Source: Phytophthora colocasiae
Taxonomy: Eukaryota; Oomycota; Peronosporomycetes; Peronosporales; Peronosporaceae
DNA length: 64,000 nucleotides
Reading direction: 5' to 3'
NCBI GenBank assembly: GCA_018806915.1
Contig: JAGKQI010000105.1
Location: forward strand, 3,534,001-3,598,000
In this document: piece by piece, positions 9,892 through 21,348 of the stretch
Numbering within the stretch: position 1 is the stretch's first letter
Layout of the letters: each line of letters begins with the position of its first letter
Position numbers and translations under genes: made by a program
The notes under the pieces: model-generated
Databases searched by the model: none
The model's input: the letters and a program-made list of their open reading frames with translations, nothing else
Told to the model about the DNA's origin: nothing

Positions 9892-12225
9892 GCCTCCCAC
9901 ATCGATGAATGTGTATGACGCTCTATCTGTCGAGTAAAATTTAATGCTCCACAGGTGGCTGTTATAACAGTCCTGTGCAAACATGAATATTTACAAGAGG
10001 TAGCTTTTGTTTTGATATAGATGACCTTTTTCTTTGACCATTGTCAGATTTGTCATTTTTGTTGTGCAATTTTTTCTTGTTTCATTGTTATTTTGGCTAC
10101 TCAGGAAAACCTTAAAGAAGGATTAAACCTGTTCACCGTAGTGGAATGTTGTTATTAACGCTTTTGTTGTACGTGTTTTGAGAAAAGATACTCAGGAAAA
10201 CCTTTAAGGATCAAAACCTGTTTAGTGTATCGTTGACTACTCAGGAAACCTTTGAGGATACACCTGTTCGCCTTGTTGAAATTTTTAAATGCTGTGTAAG
10301 TCGTTATTTACATTGCATGTTTTGTTCTCGTTCATGCTTTGGACGTTTCTTCACATATTTTGTTTGTGTTTTGGTTTTATATTTCTTTGGCTAAGGACTT
10401 ATAGAAAATTTTTGCCTCCCAGTTTCTTAAAACTGGTTCATAGTTGATGTTGGTGTTCGTTTTCAAATTTGTTTTTACTAATTTTGTTGAGAGTTTATAT
10501 CTTTCAAGTTTTTGAAGAAAGGCTACAGCTTTAAAGCATAAATAATCCCAAACAGTGTCATAAGTAGTGTACTCATCGTGTTTGCAGTTAGTGCGCAGGC
10601 TCTCATCGTTGGGACTAATTTCTCCCTAGAGGCTGATCGAGTAGTTTCTCGTTTAGGAAGTGATAGATTTGTAACTATGAATCTAATGTAGAAGGGATTC
10701 GTGTACCGGAACTGTAGTTTGCTTTCTATTGACAGAGGCTTTTGTTGGCTTGTCACGTAAATGTATGGTGCTTTAAGAACTACTTCGAAGTACATTAGAA
10801 GTAGATTTAATTCTTTTAATTCTTTTTGTTGAAATGTTTGAAATTCTTGCCAGGGACTGAATGTAGTTTGGCGAATGAATGACTACGTTGGTGCCTCCCA
10901 GTTTCATACATTTCGTTAAGTATTTCTCAACTTTGTTTCAGACAAATGTCTGTACAGTGCATATCGCTTTACATTTCTTTTTGAGATTTTGTTTTCACAG
11001 AGCCCGAAATTAATCTGGGTTATTGTATTTAACATATTACAAGCTGTAGTTCTACCTGAGTAGTTCGCTACAGCTTGGCATAAAGCCAACAAATTTGTTT
11101 TAATATTTGTGATACAACAAGCCGTAGTTCTACTACCGTAGTTCGCTACAGCTTGGCATCAAGCCAGCGAATTGTGGTTGTACGACTGGGATTCTACTAC
11201 GTAGTACAGAGGGACATTATGACAATACTACTGTAGTAAAGCAGATGTTTTTTTTGTTTTTTTTTATCTCTTCGTAATCCTGCAGCAATGCTGCGTGGCA
11301 GACGGAATTTCCTTCGCCTCAGTTTGTAAGAGCATGTATGTTTGAGTTGTATGAGCAGAGATCAGCACTCTGTGCATGCTCTATCTCATAATTTTGTGAA
11401 TACTACATGTAGTATTTCTTTCAGTCAAAAGTGTTGACGTATTACCATCGGTAGGTAGTAGTACTACGTAGATTGTACTACTATATATAAGTAGTAATCA
11501 TACTGAACGAGTATGCAATGTAATTAGAGAGCTGATAGCGTCTCAAAAACTACTACATGTGGTAGTGTATGTACAGGCAGTATGCCATGTAAGCTAGCCT
11601 GCTTCCATGGGCGGTCTTACAGCGTGGTAGGCTCAAGCTCGGTGGCTGGCCTGGGGCTCTCCCAGCACGTCGAGCGTGCGGCGCTACAGCAACATTGCTG
11701 AGGGGACACGATGGCCCAGCACGGTGTGTGTGCATCTTCACAGCTCAGTGGCTGGAGCATAGGTGGAGGACTGGGCCGTTGCGTGCGTGCAGCATGGCTG
11801 ACGCGAGGGATGGCCTCCCAGCACGGCGTGCGTGCGTCTTCACAGCTCAGTGGCTGGAGCATAGGATAGATTACTTGAGTACTGGCCCGATGCGTGACAG
11901 CCGATGTACGTCTTGGCTTGTGTCCGTGGCTTGCTTCATCCTTGTCTTTCTTTATCTCCACGCTGAGGAAGCGTTGGGGTCCATAACCTGTTGAAGTAAT
12001 GATTTGCGCAGAGATATTAGTACGACAGGTAGGTCTTAAAGAAGGATCGAAGTTAATAAATGGAGAAGCCTTGTGACTTGGAGATGGTAAAAGAAGTAGT
12101 TGTGTGGGAGCTTGTAAAAAGCAGAAGTGATGAATTAGAGAGTCTGGTGTTCTGGAGGGGAGTTATTCTCCACCAACCAGTCCAGTTAGGTACGATTTCT
12201 CTATATGGAACTGCACAATTTAATA

Positions 12226-12874
12226 CTACTCTGTCCCGGAAATGTTGCACGAAAGTGCTTTTCCTAACTTTAATTCGCTGAAACGCGCAATCAGTGCGTT
12301 TAATTGGCAGAAATGAATAGGGCGCACCCTGTGCATTTCAACGGTGTGCGCAGCTCGCCGTGAGCCGCAAAATTGACCGCGAATCAGCTAATTTAGTGGC
12401 GATCTGGGGTCTTATCTGCTGGTGCGAGAGATGCACATTAAAGATTCGCCCACCCCACCCCATCGTCTCCCATGCCACAAAAGAACCGAGCGAAGAGGAC
12501 TGCAGCCGCGTGGTTTCCGCCGTCTTGAGTCTCTCCGTCGGGGGAGCCCGCTCTAGCACTGGTGGCCGACGAATTTGATCATTGCAATTGTTGATGCAGG
12601 GTATTGGGAGCTTCCGCCAGCTACTATAAACGCCCCGTTCCAGAGCTTGCTGACGACAATGAATCAGTGCATTGAGGAGAAAGGTGGGGACGACTTCAAA
12701 CCTGTTCACATGGGAAACGTTCACCTGGAGAAGGAGGGAAGACATCCCCTGAGCACCGAAGCTCAAGTAGAGCTGCTGAGGTCCTGTCTCTATCACAGGG
12801 ATTTGTAGGTATAGTAAAAGCAAGTATAATTGTGGTGTAAAGCCGAACCGTGTAACTTTTTCGGGACAGAGTAG
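12226..12874. mobile_element. Tc1/mariner-like element nested in an LTR
   Basis: 649 bp flanked by TA dinucleotides (12224-12225 and 12875-12876), where the three uninterrupted LTRs have a single TA. The ends are inverted repeats: CTACTCTGTCCCGGA on the left and its near complement ending CGGGACAGAGTAG on the right. A TA duplication with such ends is the signature of the Tc1/mariner superfamily. It is far shorter than a full element (usually 1.3 kb or more), so it is internally deleted and non-autonomous. Confidence 0.8.
12575..12808 (+). pseudogene. C-terminal remnant of a Tc1/mariner-like transposase
   Basis: About 77 codons open to a TAG at 12806-12808, without an ATG at the start of the frame. 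The segment NAPFQSLLTTMNQCIEEKGG, then a short DDFK-P-HM stretch, resembles the C-terminal tail of oomycete Tc1/mariner-type transposases. The catalytic DD(E/D) region is missing. It lies wholly inside the TA-flanked element, which supports the reading. Confidence 0.45.
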
Positions 12875-12919
12875 TACCCCTAGATAGGTGTCATCACTGC
12901 AGAGATGGTAACTTCAACA

Positions 12920-13720
12920 GCGGAAACTGCGCCTGTTTCCGAGGAAATCAACAGCGATTTGCAGTGCCTCAACTTCCTCTCGCGAAGAAATGCTTTTGAG
13001 TTTAAGTTGAAGCGCGCTGTACACATTACCCAATGCGAGTTTCTCAACAGCGGCGTAATGCTCGAACCCGGCTCGACTTGCAGGACGGACTGTAGACCAC
13101 AAACTCTCGCTCTTTTGTCAGCGCTAAAGAGATGCAGTTTTCGCTGCACGATTCGTTCGCCACTGTTCGATACGCTTTATCAAAGGCTGATAGGAGTCAC
13201 GAAAGTCAAGTTGATGAAGAGAACGTGAATCGTAGTTGTTCTCTTGCAGTGATCTACCGTCGCTGTCGGTGGCAGTACACTAAGTTATCATGACGATCCA
13301 CGACATCTCGTTCCCGATTGTTCTCTAACCTCACGCAGTGTGTGCAAGAGCTGTACGGCGTGGGTTAACTTTACGTGGACGTCCTGGTGGTCGTCGTGTC
13401 CGATCGAAACACGTCGCCGCACCAGGTGACTCGCGAGAAAGATCATGCACGAATCGCTTGCCAAAGTTGTACACTGCTTGCTCGATGGAGACGAGGAAAT
13501 ACACTGTACATGTAGTGAGCGCTAGTCGCAGGCCCAGCTGCGGTCACCCGCGATGCAGATGGTTAACAGCGAAGTTGTATCGACTGGATATGGTAGAACA
13601 CTTCTGCTGCCTTATCAATTCTCTACAAAGAGGTTCTCTTCCGAAAGATATTGATTTCACTGGATGATAGATATATTGTCCTCCAAAAACACTTTAGAAG
13701 CACGCTTATTCTTGCGTGCA
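12920..13720. other. intergenic, no gene seen
   Basis: 801 bp between the right LTR and the end of the second START-FYVE gene. Two overlapping ORFs of about 107-109 codons have no recognisable domains and no conserved partner in the window. Nothing else was found. Confidence 0.5.
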
Positions 13721-14895
13721 TTACACTGGCAAAGACCTGGTCGATGATTCTGTCGAATCGGACGAGAAGCTCGAGCCCCAACTCGACCAACGCGAAAGCC
13801 GATTTGACCTCGAGCTGGTGTTAGTCGTTTTGCAACCAACGCAGATCCCCACGGACATATTCCTGGCGCCGGGGAGTTCAATTTCCTCCACGCGGTGGCA
13901 CGCGTGGCAAATGACGTCTCCACAGGATACGCAGTTGTACCGTCGAGTGTCCAAGAGCTTCACGGCGCCGAAATGTTTCGTGCAACATTGGCAAAACTCC
14001 ACCGTTCGCTTGTCGGTCCATTCCGATTGAGGAACAAACATTGACGGGTCCAGTTGTCTACGACGAAGGTGAGCGATGATGCGACTCAGAACTTCGCCGA
14101 ACCGGGGCATATAATAGCGGGTTGTCAGCCGCGGTGCTAGTCCTCCAGCCTCGATACCAACGATATAAGCCACCTTCGTCAAAGCACCAGGTTCTCCCGA
14201 GTTCTGCACGAAATATCCAGAACGGAACATACGCGTCCGGATGAAACCCTGCGGTACGTCGACTGGGACACATCGGGCAGATTAAGCGAGTCCCAAACGC
14301 AGTAGCCTACGGTCGATCCGTCCGGGTGCTGGATAACGTCGGTAGACACAACGACGCACATATCGCGGTGATTGCGTTGCAGTGTTCTCGCTTTGAACGC
14401 TGTATAGCGAACGTATGACGAACGCATCGGACGCTCTTCCGTTGGATGCTCCAATACGTTTAAAACTCTGGCGTCCATGATGTTGTCGTACATGATACGG
14501 CAACGTTGCAACAACATGTCTGTATCGGACACCACGAAGAGGTTAATGACTTCTTCAACTGAGGCTTCCGTGGTGTCGACACAGCAGAAGCGCGTCTGAT
14601 CCTTCGTCACGCTCTCCCTGTCCTCGTAGTACACAATGCCATCCTTCCGCATTCTACCGCGCCAGTGGGCGTCTTCCGTTCCTTCTCGCATCATACTGTC
14701 CAGTACGTCCTCCACCGCAGCCGAAATCTGCCTGCTCAGCATGGTCTTCACCTGATCCGGTAGCTCCAAGTACTCTGGCATTCCAGCGGAAAGCGGCACG
14801 CCCTCGCCGTTATAACTTGACATCGAAGACGATGATGTCAGTCGTCGAGGCATCGGCGCCGACGCTGAGCGCTTAGCGATTTTCGGGCTCGGCAT
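13721..14895 (-). pseudogene. START-FYVE gene copy 2, broken by a 1-nt deletion
   Basis: ATG at 14893-14895 (MPSPKIAKRSASAPMPRRL), stop at 13721-13723. It aligns over its full length with the gene at 5160-6344. The START-like region reads to about residue 210; then the frame is lost between 14260 and 14263, where copy 1 has GAGTTTGAC and this copy has one base fewer (CAGTCGAC). The rest, including the zinc finger with four CxxC pairs and the RRYNC loop, is open in the next frame (from 14230 down). Apart from this single base the coding sequence is well kept, so the damage is recent or is a sequencing error. If real, the product would lack the zinc finger. Confidence 0.8.
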
Positions 14896-15478
14896 TTTGC
14901 TAGTACCCCTTGTAATGTGTCAAGCTTGTGGTCAATCTATCAACGAGCGACTTGTACGTTCCAAGCAATCCATGGAGACCATCGAGCGAGATATCCGGTG
15001 CTGCAACAGCGTGTCAATCGAAAGTCGCTGTCTGCCGTTCAACGAGCCGGATCAAGGACGAGACGATAATTTTTGAAACCTGCACAGTTGCAGATGGTTC
15101 GCATCTTTCGTCAGAATCCCATACAAAATGCTCATATCTTTCACTTTAACAACACCACAGAGAGTAGCAACGTGTGCATGCTGTACAACTTCGAAGTACT
15201 AGTAGCGGACTACCATCCAAACTTTCGACAAGGCCACAACGATAAAGCGGCACTGCGAAAAGAGCTGGAAGACGGTGCGATGACGACGGAATTCCGATTG
15301 AATCTCCTGTCCACAGTTCCAATCCGGATTTGATGCACGAAAAAGATTTGTTCATCGTACAGTTTGAGCCGAGCCCAAGCTCAGTTTGAAGCTGGTCGAA
15401 CGTTTAGATCAGCATCCCTTTATTTTCTCAAAACTGCCGTAATAATTATCTTGAAAAGGCGTTAGGAAGACGGTGGCA
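14896..15478. other. divergent intergenic region
   Basis: 583 bp between the minus-strand START-FYVE copy and the plus-strand ankyrin gene. It should hold both promoters. Short ORFs only; no repeats or element ends recognised. Confidence 0.5.
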
Positions 15479-18400
15479 ATGGGGGAAGACGTCGGCTCGG
15501 GTAGTCGACCAAATTCCAGTGCTGTCAAGAGCCGAGAAGTGAAAAAACGAGCGGCTTTGTGGAAGAAGCAAGTTAAGAGTTTTAAGCTTAAAGATGTGGA
15601 CAAGAAAGTGGACGCCGTTCGCTTTTGCGCTCAAGATGAGCGGTTCTTTCGCGAGCAGGCGGAGGTGCTCCCGTTGCTCATGGGGTTCCTCTCGAGAACT
15701 AAAGTACGAAAAAGAACTTTGTTTTATCAATTTTATTCGCTAACTTGTTGCCTGTTGCAGACTCCCGAACTCGTCCGGGAAACTCTGAATGTAATGCATA
15801 CATTACTTTCATCTGTGACTATTACTGAGACGAGCGAATCCAATGAAGGCATTCATCCTGAAGTCAACGGTACCGTGAATCTGAAGTATTTCCTAGACGA
15901 AAAGTATAATGTTAAGTTGTTCTTTCAGCGTCGTTCATGCTGGATCGCAGCGTGAGTGTCGACTCTGCGTGGAAAGCTGGTGAGCCATTCATCAACCTTT
16001 TCAGTATGAACGATTTAGCTCCTGAAATTCGTGTAAGTCGAGATTTTGAATGAATTTTACACAAAAGAGAGCCTAAAGGGTGTGAGACCTGGTGACAGAT
16101 CAAAGCGATCGAGGTTTACAGTTGTCTTCTGAGGGCTAGTGTAGCTCTGAGTGAATCGGCAGGAGAAGCTACCCCGACTTTGTTGCAGTTTCAGTCTGTT
16201 GGCTCTCCTTGTTCAGCACTACTAGGCTGTCTGAGTTCGGGCAACGGTGATCTGGAATTTGAAGCGCTGTCATGTCTTCGTTTGCTCTTGCGGAATCCTC
16301 CAAGCGAAGAGTTTCTGGATAAATTTGAGGCGGAGAAAGGAATTTCTTGGTCCCTGAAATTTCTCACTCACTCGGAACGGCGTTTCCATCGCCCAGCACT
16401 TGACATTGTCGAAAGCTTCTCGCACTTCGGTAAGTTAGCAACTTTTGGAATTATCTCTAAGGCAACCTTTTAAGTTTCTACTGTCAGAGTGTGGGAGACT
16501 TCATTTAAAAACCAATGAAGCAGCTCCTGTTCTGCGTAATGCGATCCAAGAAGCTCATGAAATGATACAGAAAACATCAGCAGTTGTGCCTGTCAGTGGA
16601 ATGGATGCCAGTCCGCTGTCAGTGAAAGACGCTGCTGAATTGTGTTCTAACATCGGTATTATCTGCCAAGTTTTCGTGCGAGCAACTCTCGCAAAGGAAC
16701 AAGTGGCTACAAACAGCTCAACTGATGATATTCATGCTGTATTCATGGATGCCATTGATGCGATGATTGGCATCCTTCGATACGATATTGCCACTGCATT
16801 GGCTCCTCCAGTTCTCCCTTCCGAGTCCCCACGTACAACCCCAGCTGCTACTGCCGCCGCGAATGCTGCAGCAGCCAATGCAGCTGCTTTAGCATCGTTG
16901 ATTCCATTCAGTATTGACCGAGGTATCGCAGTGATTTCCAGTATTGGTCGAATGATTGAGTACAGTGAACAGTTAAAGGTTCATGCGAAAACAAAGGGTT
17001 TGCTTCCGATACTGTTCGACTGCCTCCAGGTGAAGGAGGCTCACAAACTTTACCAAGTAACGGACAAGCTCCTGCACTTGTGCATTCATATCAACGACGC
17101 GGACAATCCGGAATGTACACGACTCGACCCCCAAGTTCTCTGTTCTGTGACTGGTGGTTTGATATTAAATGGAGATGACGAGGCAGTCGATGTTTCAAGT
17201 CCCAGTGTATACGAAGAAAAACCACCTTTATTGGCAGTGGACACAGTGTTAGCGCTACTGGAAACGAGTGTCGAAGCAGCAAACAACGAGCTTCTGTTTC
17301 GTGTTCTTAGATGGATTGCAGTGCTTGTGGATCTCCCCGGAAACGCCAGCGCTTTAGGTGAAAAAGCTGTTTCAATTTCCCTCCAAGTGTTATCTACTGC
17401 ATCAAACGATAAACTGCTCTTCGCTTTCCTAGCCAAGAGCATTCACGCAATTATACTCCAGAACTCAGGTGCTTTTGAACTGTGTGGCAGTTCAGGGCAT
17501 GAACCTTCGAATGTATTTTTCGAGTTTCTACTGCAGAAATCTGAAATCACAGAGACAACAGAGCTAGATTCCATCCAGCCAACAGAAGACAAAGCTGATC
17601 ACGTGTCGAATTACTGTAAGTTGGAGTGGGTCGATGAGTACGAGGAGGAGGCTGCTTTCGAGCCCAAACCGTTGATGGAAGCTCTCCATAACATCGACGT
17701 GTATCTTGCAGTTGCTGAGGCTCTTGCAGGTCTGACGAATGCGTTTCTAAAGTGGAATCCACTGGACACGGGGTCAACCACAGTCAATTTCAACGAGCAC
17801 ATTGCTGCTAGACTGCATGCAGACGCTTCTCCAGGGAAACCGGAAGCCCCAACAGCAGGAGGAAGCAAGAAAAAGCTCGCTACCGACCCAGTCAAATCTG
17901 CAGTCATCGGGGAAGTCGTGATGTTATGTATCCTTGAAAAAGGTTTGCAGGTTGCTAAACTTGTTTCGAAATACGCTGCGGTTAACCCAGCCGTATGCGT
18001 ATCGATGCTGGGTCTGCTGGATAACTTAATGGCGGTCCCAAGTGGAATGACAGTCTTGTTACACTTGGCCAAGCTTGAAGTACAGCAACCTGATCAATTG
18101 GAGCCTTGTCAAGCCGTGGAGACTGAGGAGTGGCCACTTTCAGTGGAAACATCCTCTCAAATGGAGCATACATTGTTGCTTCTCCCCGTTTTGAATGTTC
18201 TCCAGTGTCCAGACACATCGTTTATTGAAATTGAAGCTTCAGTCCGGACCCTCGCAGTCATGACAAGTGATCCTGAGCCTTTCATTCAAGCTCCTCCTCC
18301 CGAACCTGTTGAAGTAGCCAAAAGCCCAACGAAAAGCGGAGTTGCCGTTGTCCCCCCTCCAGCTGCACCGTCCGTCCCGGACATGGTAACAACTGAAAGT

Positions 18401-21271
18401 GATCGCTTTATCAACGCAGCAATAGGCTGTGGGGCGCTCGTCATTCTGCTGGCGTTTTTGGACCTGGCTCGAATCCCTAAGGAAATTCCAGACTTCTCAG
18501 CTCGTGCGAACATTATGAAGTTGCAAATTGAGGAAATGGTGCAGAAATTCATCACTCTGGCGCAGATAAAGCAGGAAAATATTGGAAGTAAGTACCGGGA
18601 GAAGTTGGCCCTGTTGAATATTGACGACACAACACCACCTGAAGCCGAACCGGAGTTGAATTTACCGTACCAAACGCGATGGGCTCAGTTGTTACTGGAT
18701 CGCAAATTCAGCGTTCCTCGCTTTGGCTACGTCGACTACACAGCGTTGTTACTTGCTTCTGAGCTTGCGTTATCAACTCTAGTGACCACTCTTTTAGGCG
18801 CTGGAGCTTCGTCGAACATTGCGTCGCCTGATGGGGTCACACCTTTGATGATCGCGTTCCTAATTGGCAATGAAGAAATAGTGATCGACCTCCTCGACGT
18901 TCAATCCAACGTGGACGCAATTACCACTGATGGTCATGATCTGACGGTCTGGAACTGTGCTCTGGTGTCTCCGGTCAAAGCTCGAGTGAGCCAATTGATC
19001 GCTGCAGCCTATACTTGCTCGGAAGGCTCTGTAATGACGGACGCACATATTCAACTGGACTCTATTGAGGGCTCTTTGCAGTTTTTGGACATGTGCTTGG
19101 ACGCTGGCGTGGACGCTAACGTATCGAATGCTCAAGGAGATTTTTTTCTTCACTCGCTATTGTCGAAATCGATTGTCCGGCGAAAGTTGCGTGGGTTGGA
19201 CGTGTGTTTTCGCTACAATTCCAGCTATGAAGACCAGAGACGTTTACAGAGAGCAGTTGTGGATTTAATCCAAAACCATTCCGCTAATGTGAATAGCTGC
19301 AATCGGATGGGACAGACTCCATTGCATCTGGCCTTGTTGTACGGGTACACGGGGATAGTTAAGATTCTTTTAGATCATGGCGCGAACCCGAATGTGCAAG
19401 GAATTTACGGTCATTTGCCACTTCACTACGCGTGTCTTGGATTCTGTGGTAGTTTGGATGGAAGTGACGGAGAGGCGATCGAATTAACGCGACTGCTTCT
19501 TGAAAACGCATCCAAGTTCACTTGTATCCTTGGAGTTCATACAGACAGACGCAAACACAAATCAAGTGAAGAAAAACAAGCGCTTGCGATTGAGACAATC
19601 CTAGAGAATGGACTGCAAAGTGTGATTGAGCCTCCGTCAATTGTACTGAAGCTGGCGACGGCCCAGCAGATCCTCACTACTACGTCGTTTATGGGCAAGT
19701 TCTTGCCGTGGCATTTCGCTTGTGGAGCATACGTACAGCTTTCGTCAGTGTTGTGTCTTGACGATGATATGCAGAAATGGTTTGAGGCGAACGGACAAGC
19801 TCGTGCAGATATTATTCGTTATTTGATTCGTGAATGGAAAATTGACATCAATTCTCCTGCCAGTGAAGGTGTGACAGCTCTGCATTTGTCTGTAAAGAGC
19901 GACGTCAACGGCAATAACCTCCCAGTTATCGACTTGCTGCTTGAAACAACCACCAATGTCAACACTGTACACGATCACATCCTCATCGACAGTTTACCTG
20001 TCATTCCAAGCGGAACTCAAGCAGTGCTTCTCGATGGTGAAGAACGCAAACCAGCTTTTGTATCGTCTCGATCGATCGATGGGAAGTACCATATCCTCCT
20101 TGAAGACGGACAACATATGAATGAAGTCACACGCTCTCAGCTTCAGGTGCTTCGCGACCCAGAAAAGAAAACTTCACATCACTCGCACCATTACAAGTAC
20201 CTGTTGCCCATGGAAAGCAGGTTCTCAGCTCTTCACTACGCTTTGCAGTCGAATCAAGACACTCTTGCACTGCGGTTACTAGCAGTTCCAGGTATTTCGC
20301 TCGACCCGGACGGCAGTGACCTCCCGCTTCTTGCGTTGGCTTGTGCAGCGAGACAAACACCAGAGGTGGTGAGCCGGTTGATCAATCAACAGGCGAACAT
20401 GCGCGTCCACTTACCACTAAGAACAACTAAGTGTGACTTGACCACTGTGGACACAGACACTTCCAGTAGCTTAACCCACCGGAAGCAAGCGGCTGCGCTG
20501 CATTACGCTGTGATGTATGACGATTATTCAATGATGGAAGTGCTGTTAACGAATTCTGACGGACATGTGCATCCCGATGTCCGTCGATCTGGAGATGGCT
20601 ACACTCCACTGCATCTGGCTTGTCAAACGGATAATTTGAGTATTATCAAGCTCTTACTTGATCATGGTGCCAGTCTAATGAAGCTGTCGAGCATGTCAGC
20701 TCATGGGGTTTCTCCTTTACAATTGCTGATAAAGTTTGATAGTGTGGACAACGACAAACTGAAAGATCTCATCCGTGAAAAATACTTACGTCCTGAAATG
20801 CTTCTAGAAGGAATTCCAACTACGTGTAGCCAAGTCACGCTGCATGAGGGTGAGAGCATGCGAGAAGACCAAAAGAATGATCAAGAAGACAGTGACGTAC
20901 CTGCGTGTGCCTTACTTTATGAAGAAGAACTCAATCTGGATCTCTTCGATCGTCTTCAAGGTCTAAACCGAGACAAACGGGGTAAAGCTGAGGCTCGTGT
21001 TCGCCGATTAGAGGCTGAACTGGAGAAGAGTGATGGTGTACTCTGTGCGTTTTTCGATCTGTTTAAACAGCTTCGTGATATTAACGATCCTGTTCAAGAA
21101 GATCAATCGGAATCATCAACTCTGGTGGAAAAGTTTCAACAATTACAGCATCGACACGAATGTTATCGCCAGTTCACAACGCGATCTCAATGGAAGCCAA
21201 AGAATAAAGTGACTCGTGTAGTTAGCAAGATGAATATTGAGGAAGGATTGAGAGAACCGACTGCGTTATAG
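15479..21271 (+). CDS. large ARM/HEAT-like and ankyrin-repeat protein, five exons
   Basis: Predicted 1850 aa. Start ATG at 15479 (the open frame begins at a GTG six bases earlier). Exons 15479-15703, 15761-15869, 15929-16032, 16099-16429 and 16488-21271; the introns of 57, 59, 66 and 58 bp all have GT-AG ends and the joined length is a multiple of three. The N-terminal half is helical and ARM/HEAT-like. Ankyrin repeats are clear at about residues 1000-1090, 1190-1260 (GQTPLHLALLYG, then KILLDHGANPN) and 1560-1700 (GYTPLHLACQ, then KLLLDHGAS). A small beta-rich segment near 1430-1480 (DGKYHILLEDGQ) resembles an SH3/Tudor-like fold. A short coiled coil lies near 1755-1775. No catalytic motif is seen, so it is probably a scaffold. 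The following gene starts 77 bp downstream. Confidence 0.8.
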
Positions 21272-21348
21272 CAATTGAATCGGAGGAAAATTACAACACA
21301 ACTGCAATTTGGGTTTGTATTTTTAGGATTATCATAACATTGTTGGAG

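Larger units (their letters stand above)
9612..12919. mobile_element. non-autonomous LTR element, copy 2, with 5-bp target duplication
   Basis: Same family and orientation as copy 1. LTRs lie at 9612-9891 and 11989-12919; the right one is split by a Tc1/mariner-like insertion. The 5-mer GCGGA occurs directly before (9607-9611) and directly after (12920-12924) the element, a perfect 5-bp target-site duplication that proves these borders. The interior (9892-11988) matches copy 1 except for a few differences, mostly length changes in T-runs and a short insertion near 11244, so the two copies are recent relatives. No retroelement proteins are encoded, so movement would depend on another element. 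Confidence 0.85.
11989..12919. repeat. LTR, copy 2 right, interrupted
   Basis: The two parts, 11989-12225 and 12877-12919, add up to 280 bp once the insertion and one copy of its TA duplication are removed. Followed by GCGGA. Confidence 0.85.

Noticed and set aside
12338..12823. 161-codon minus-strand ORF in the Tc1/mariner-like element
   Set aside because: The plus-strand frame in the same place resembles a transposase tail; the minus-strand frame resembles nothing.
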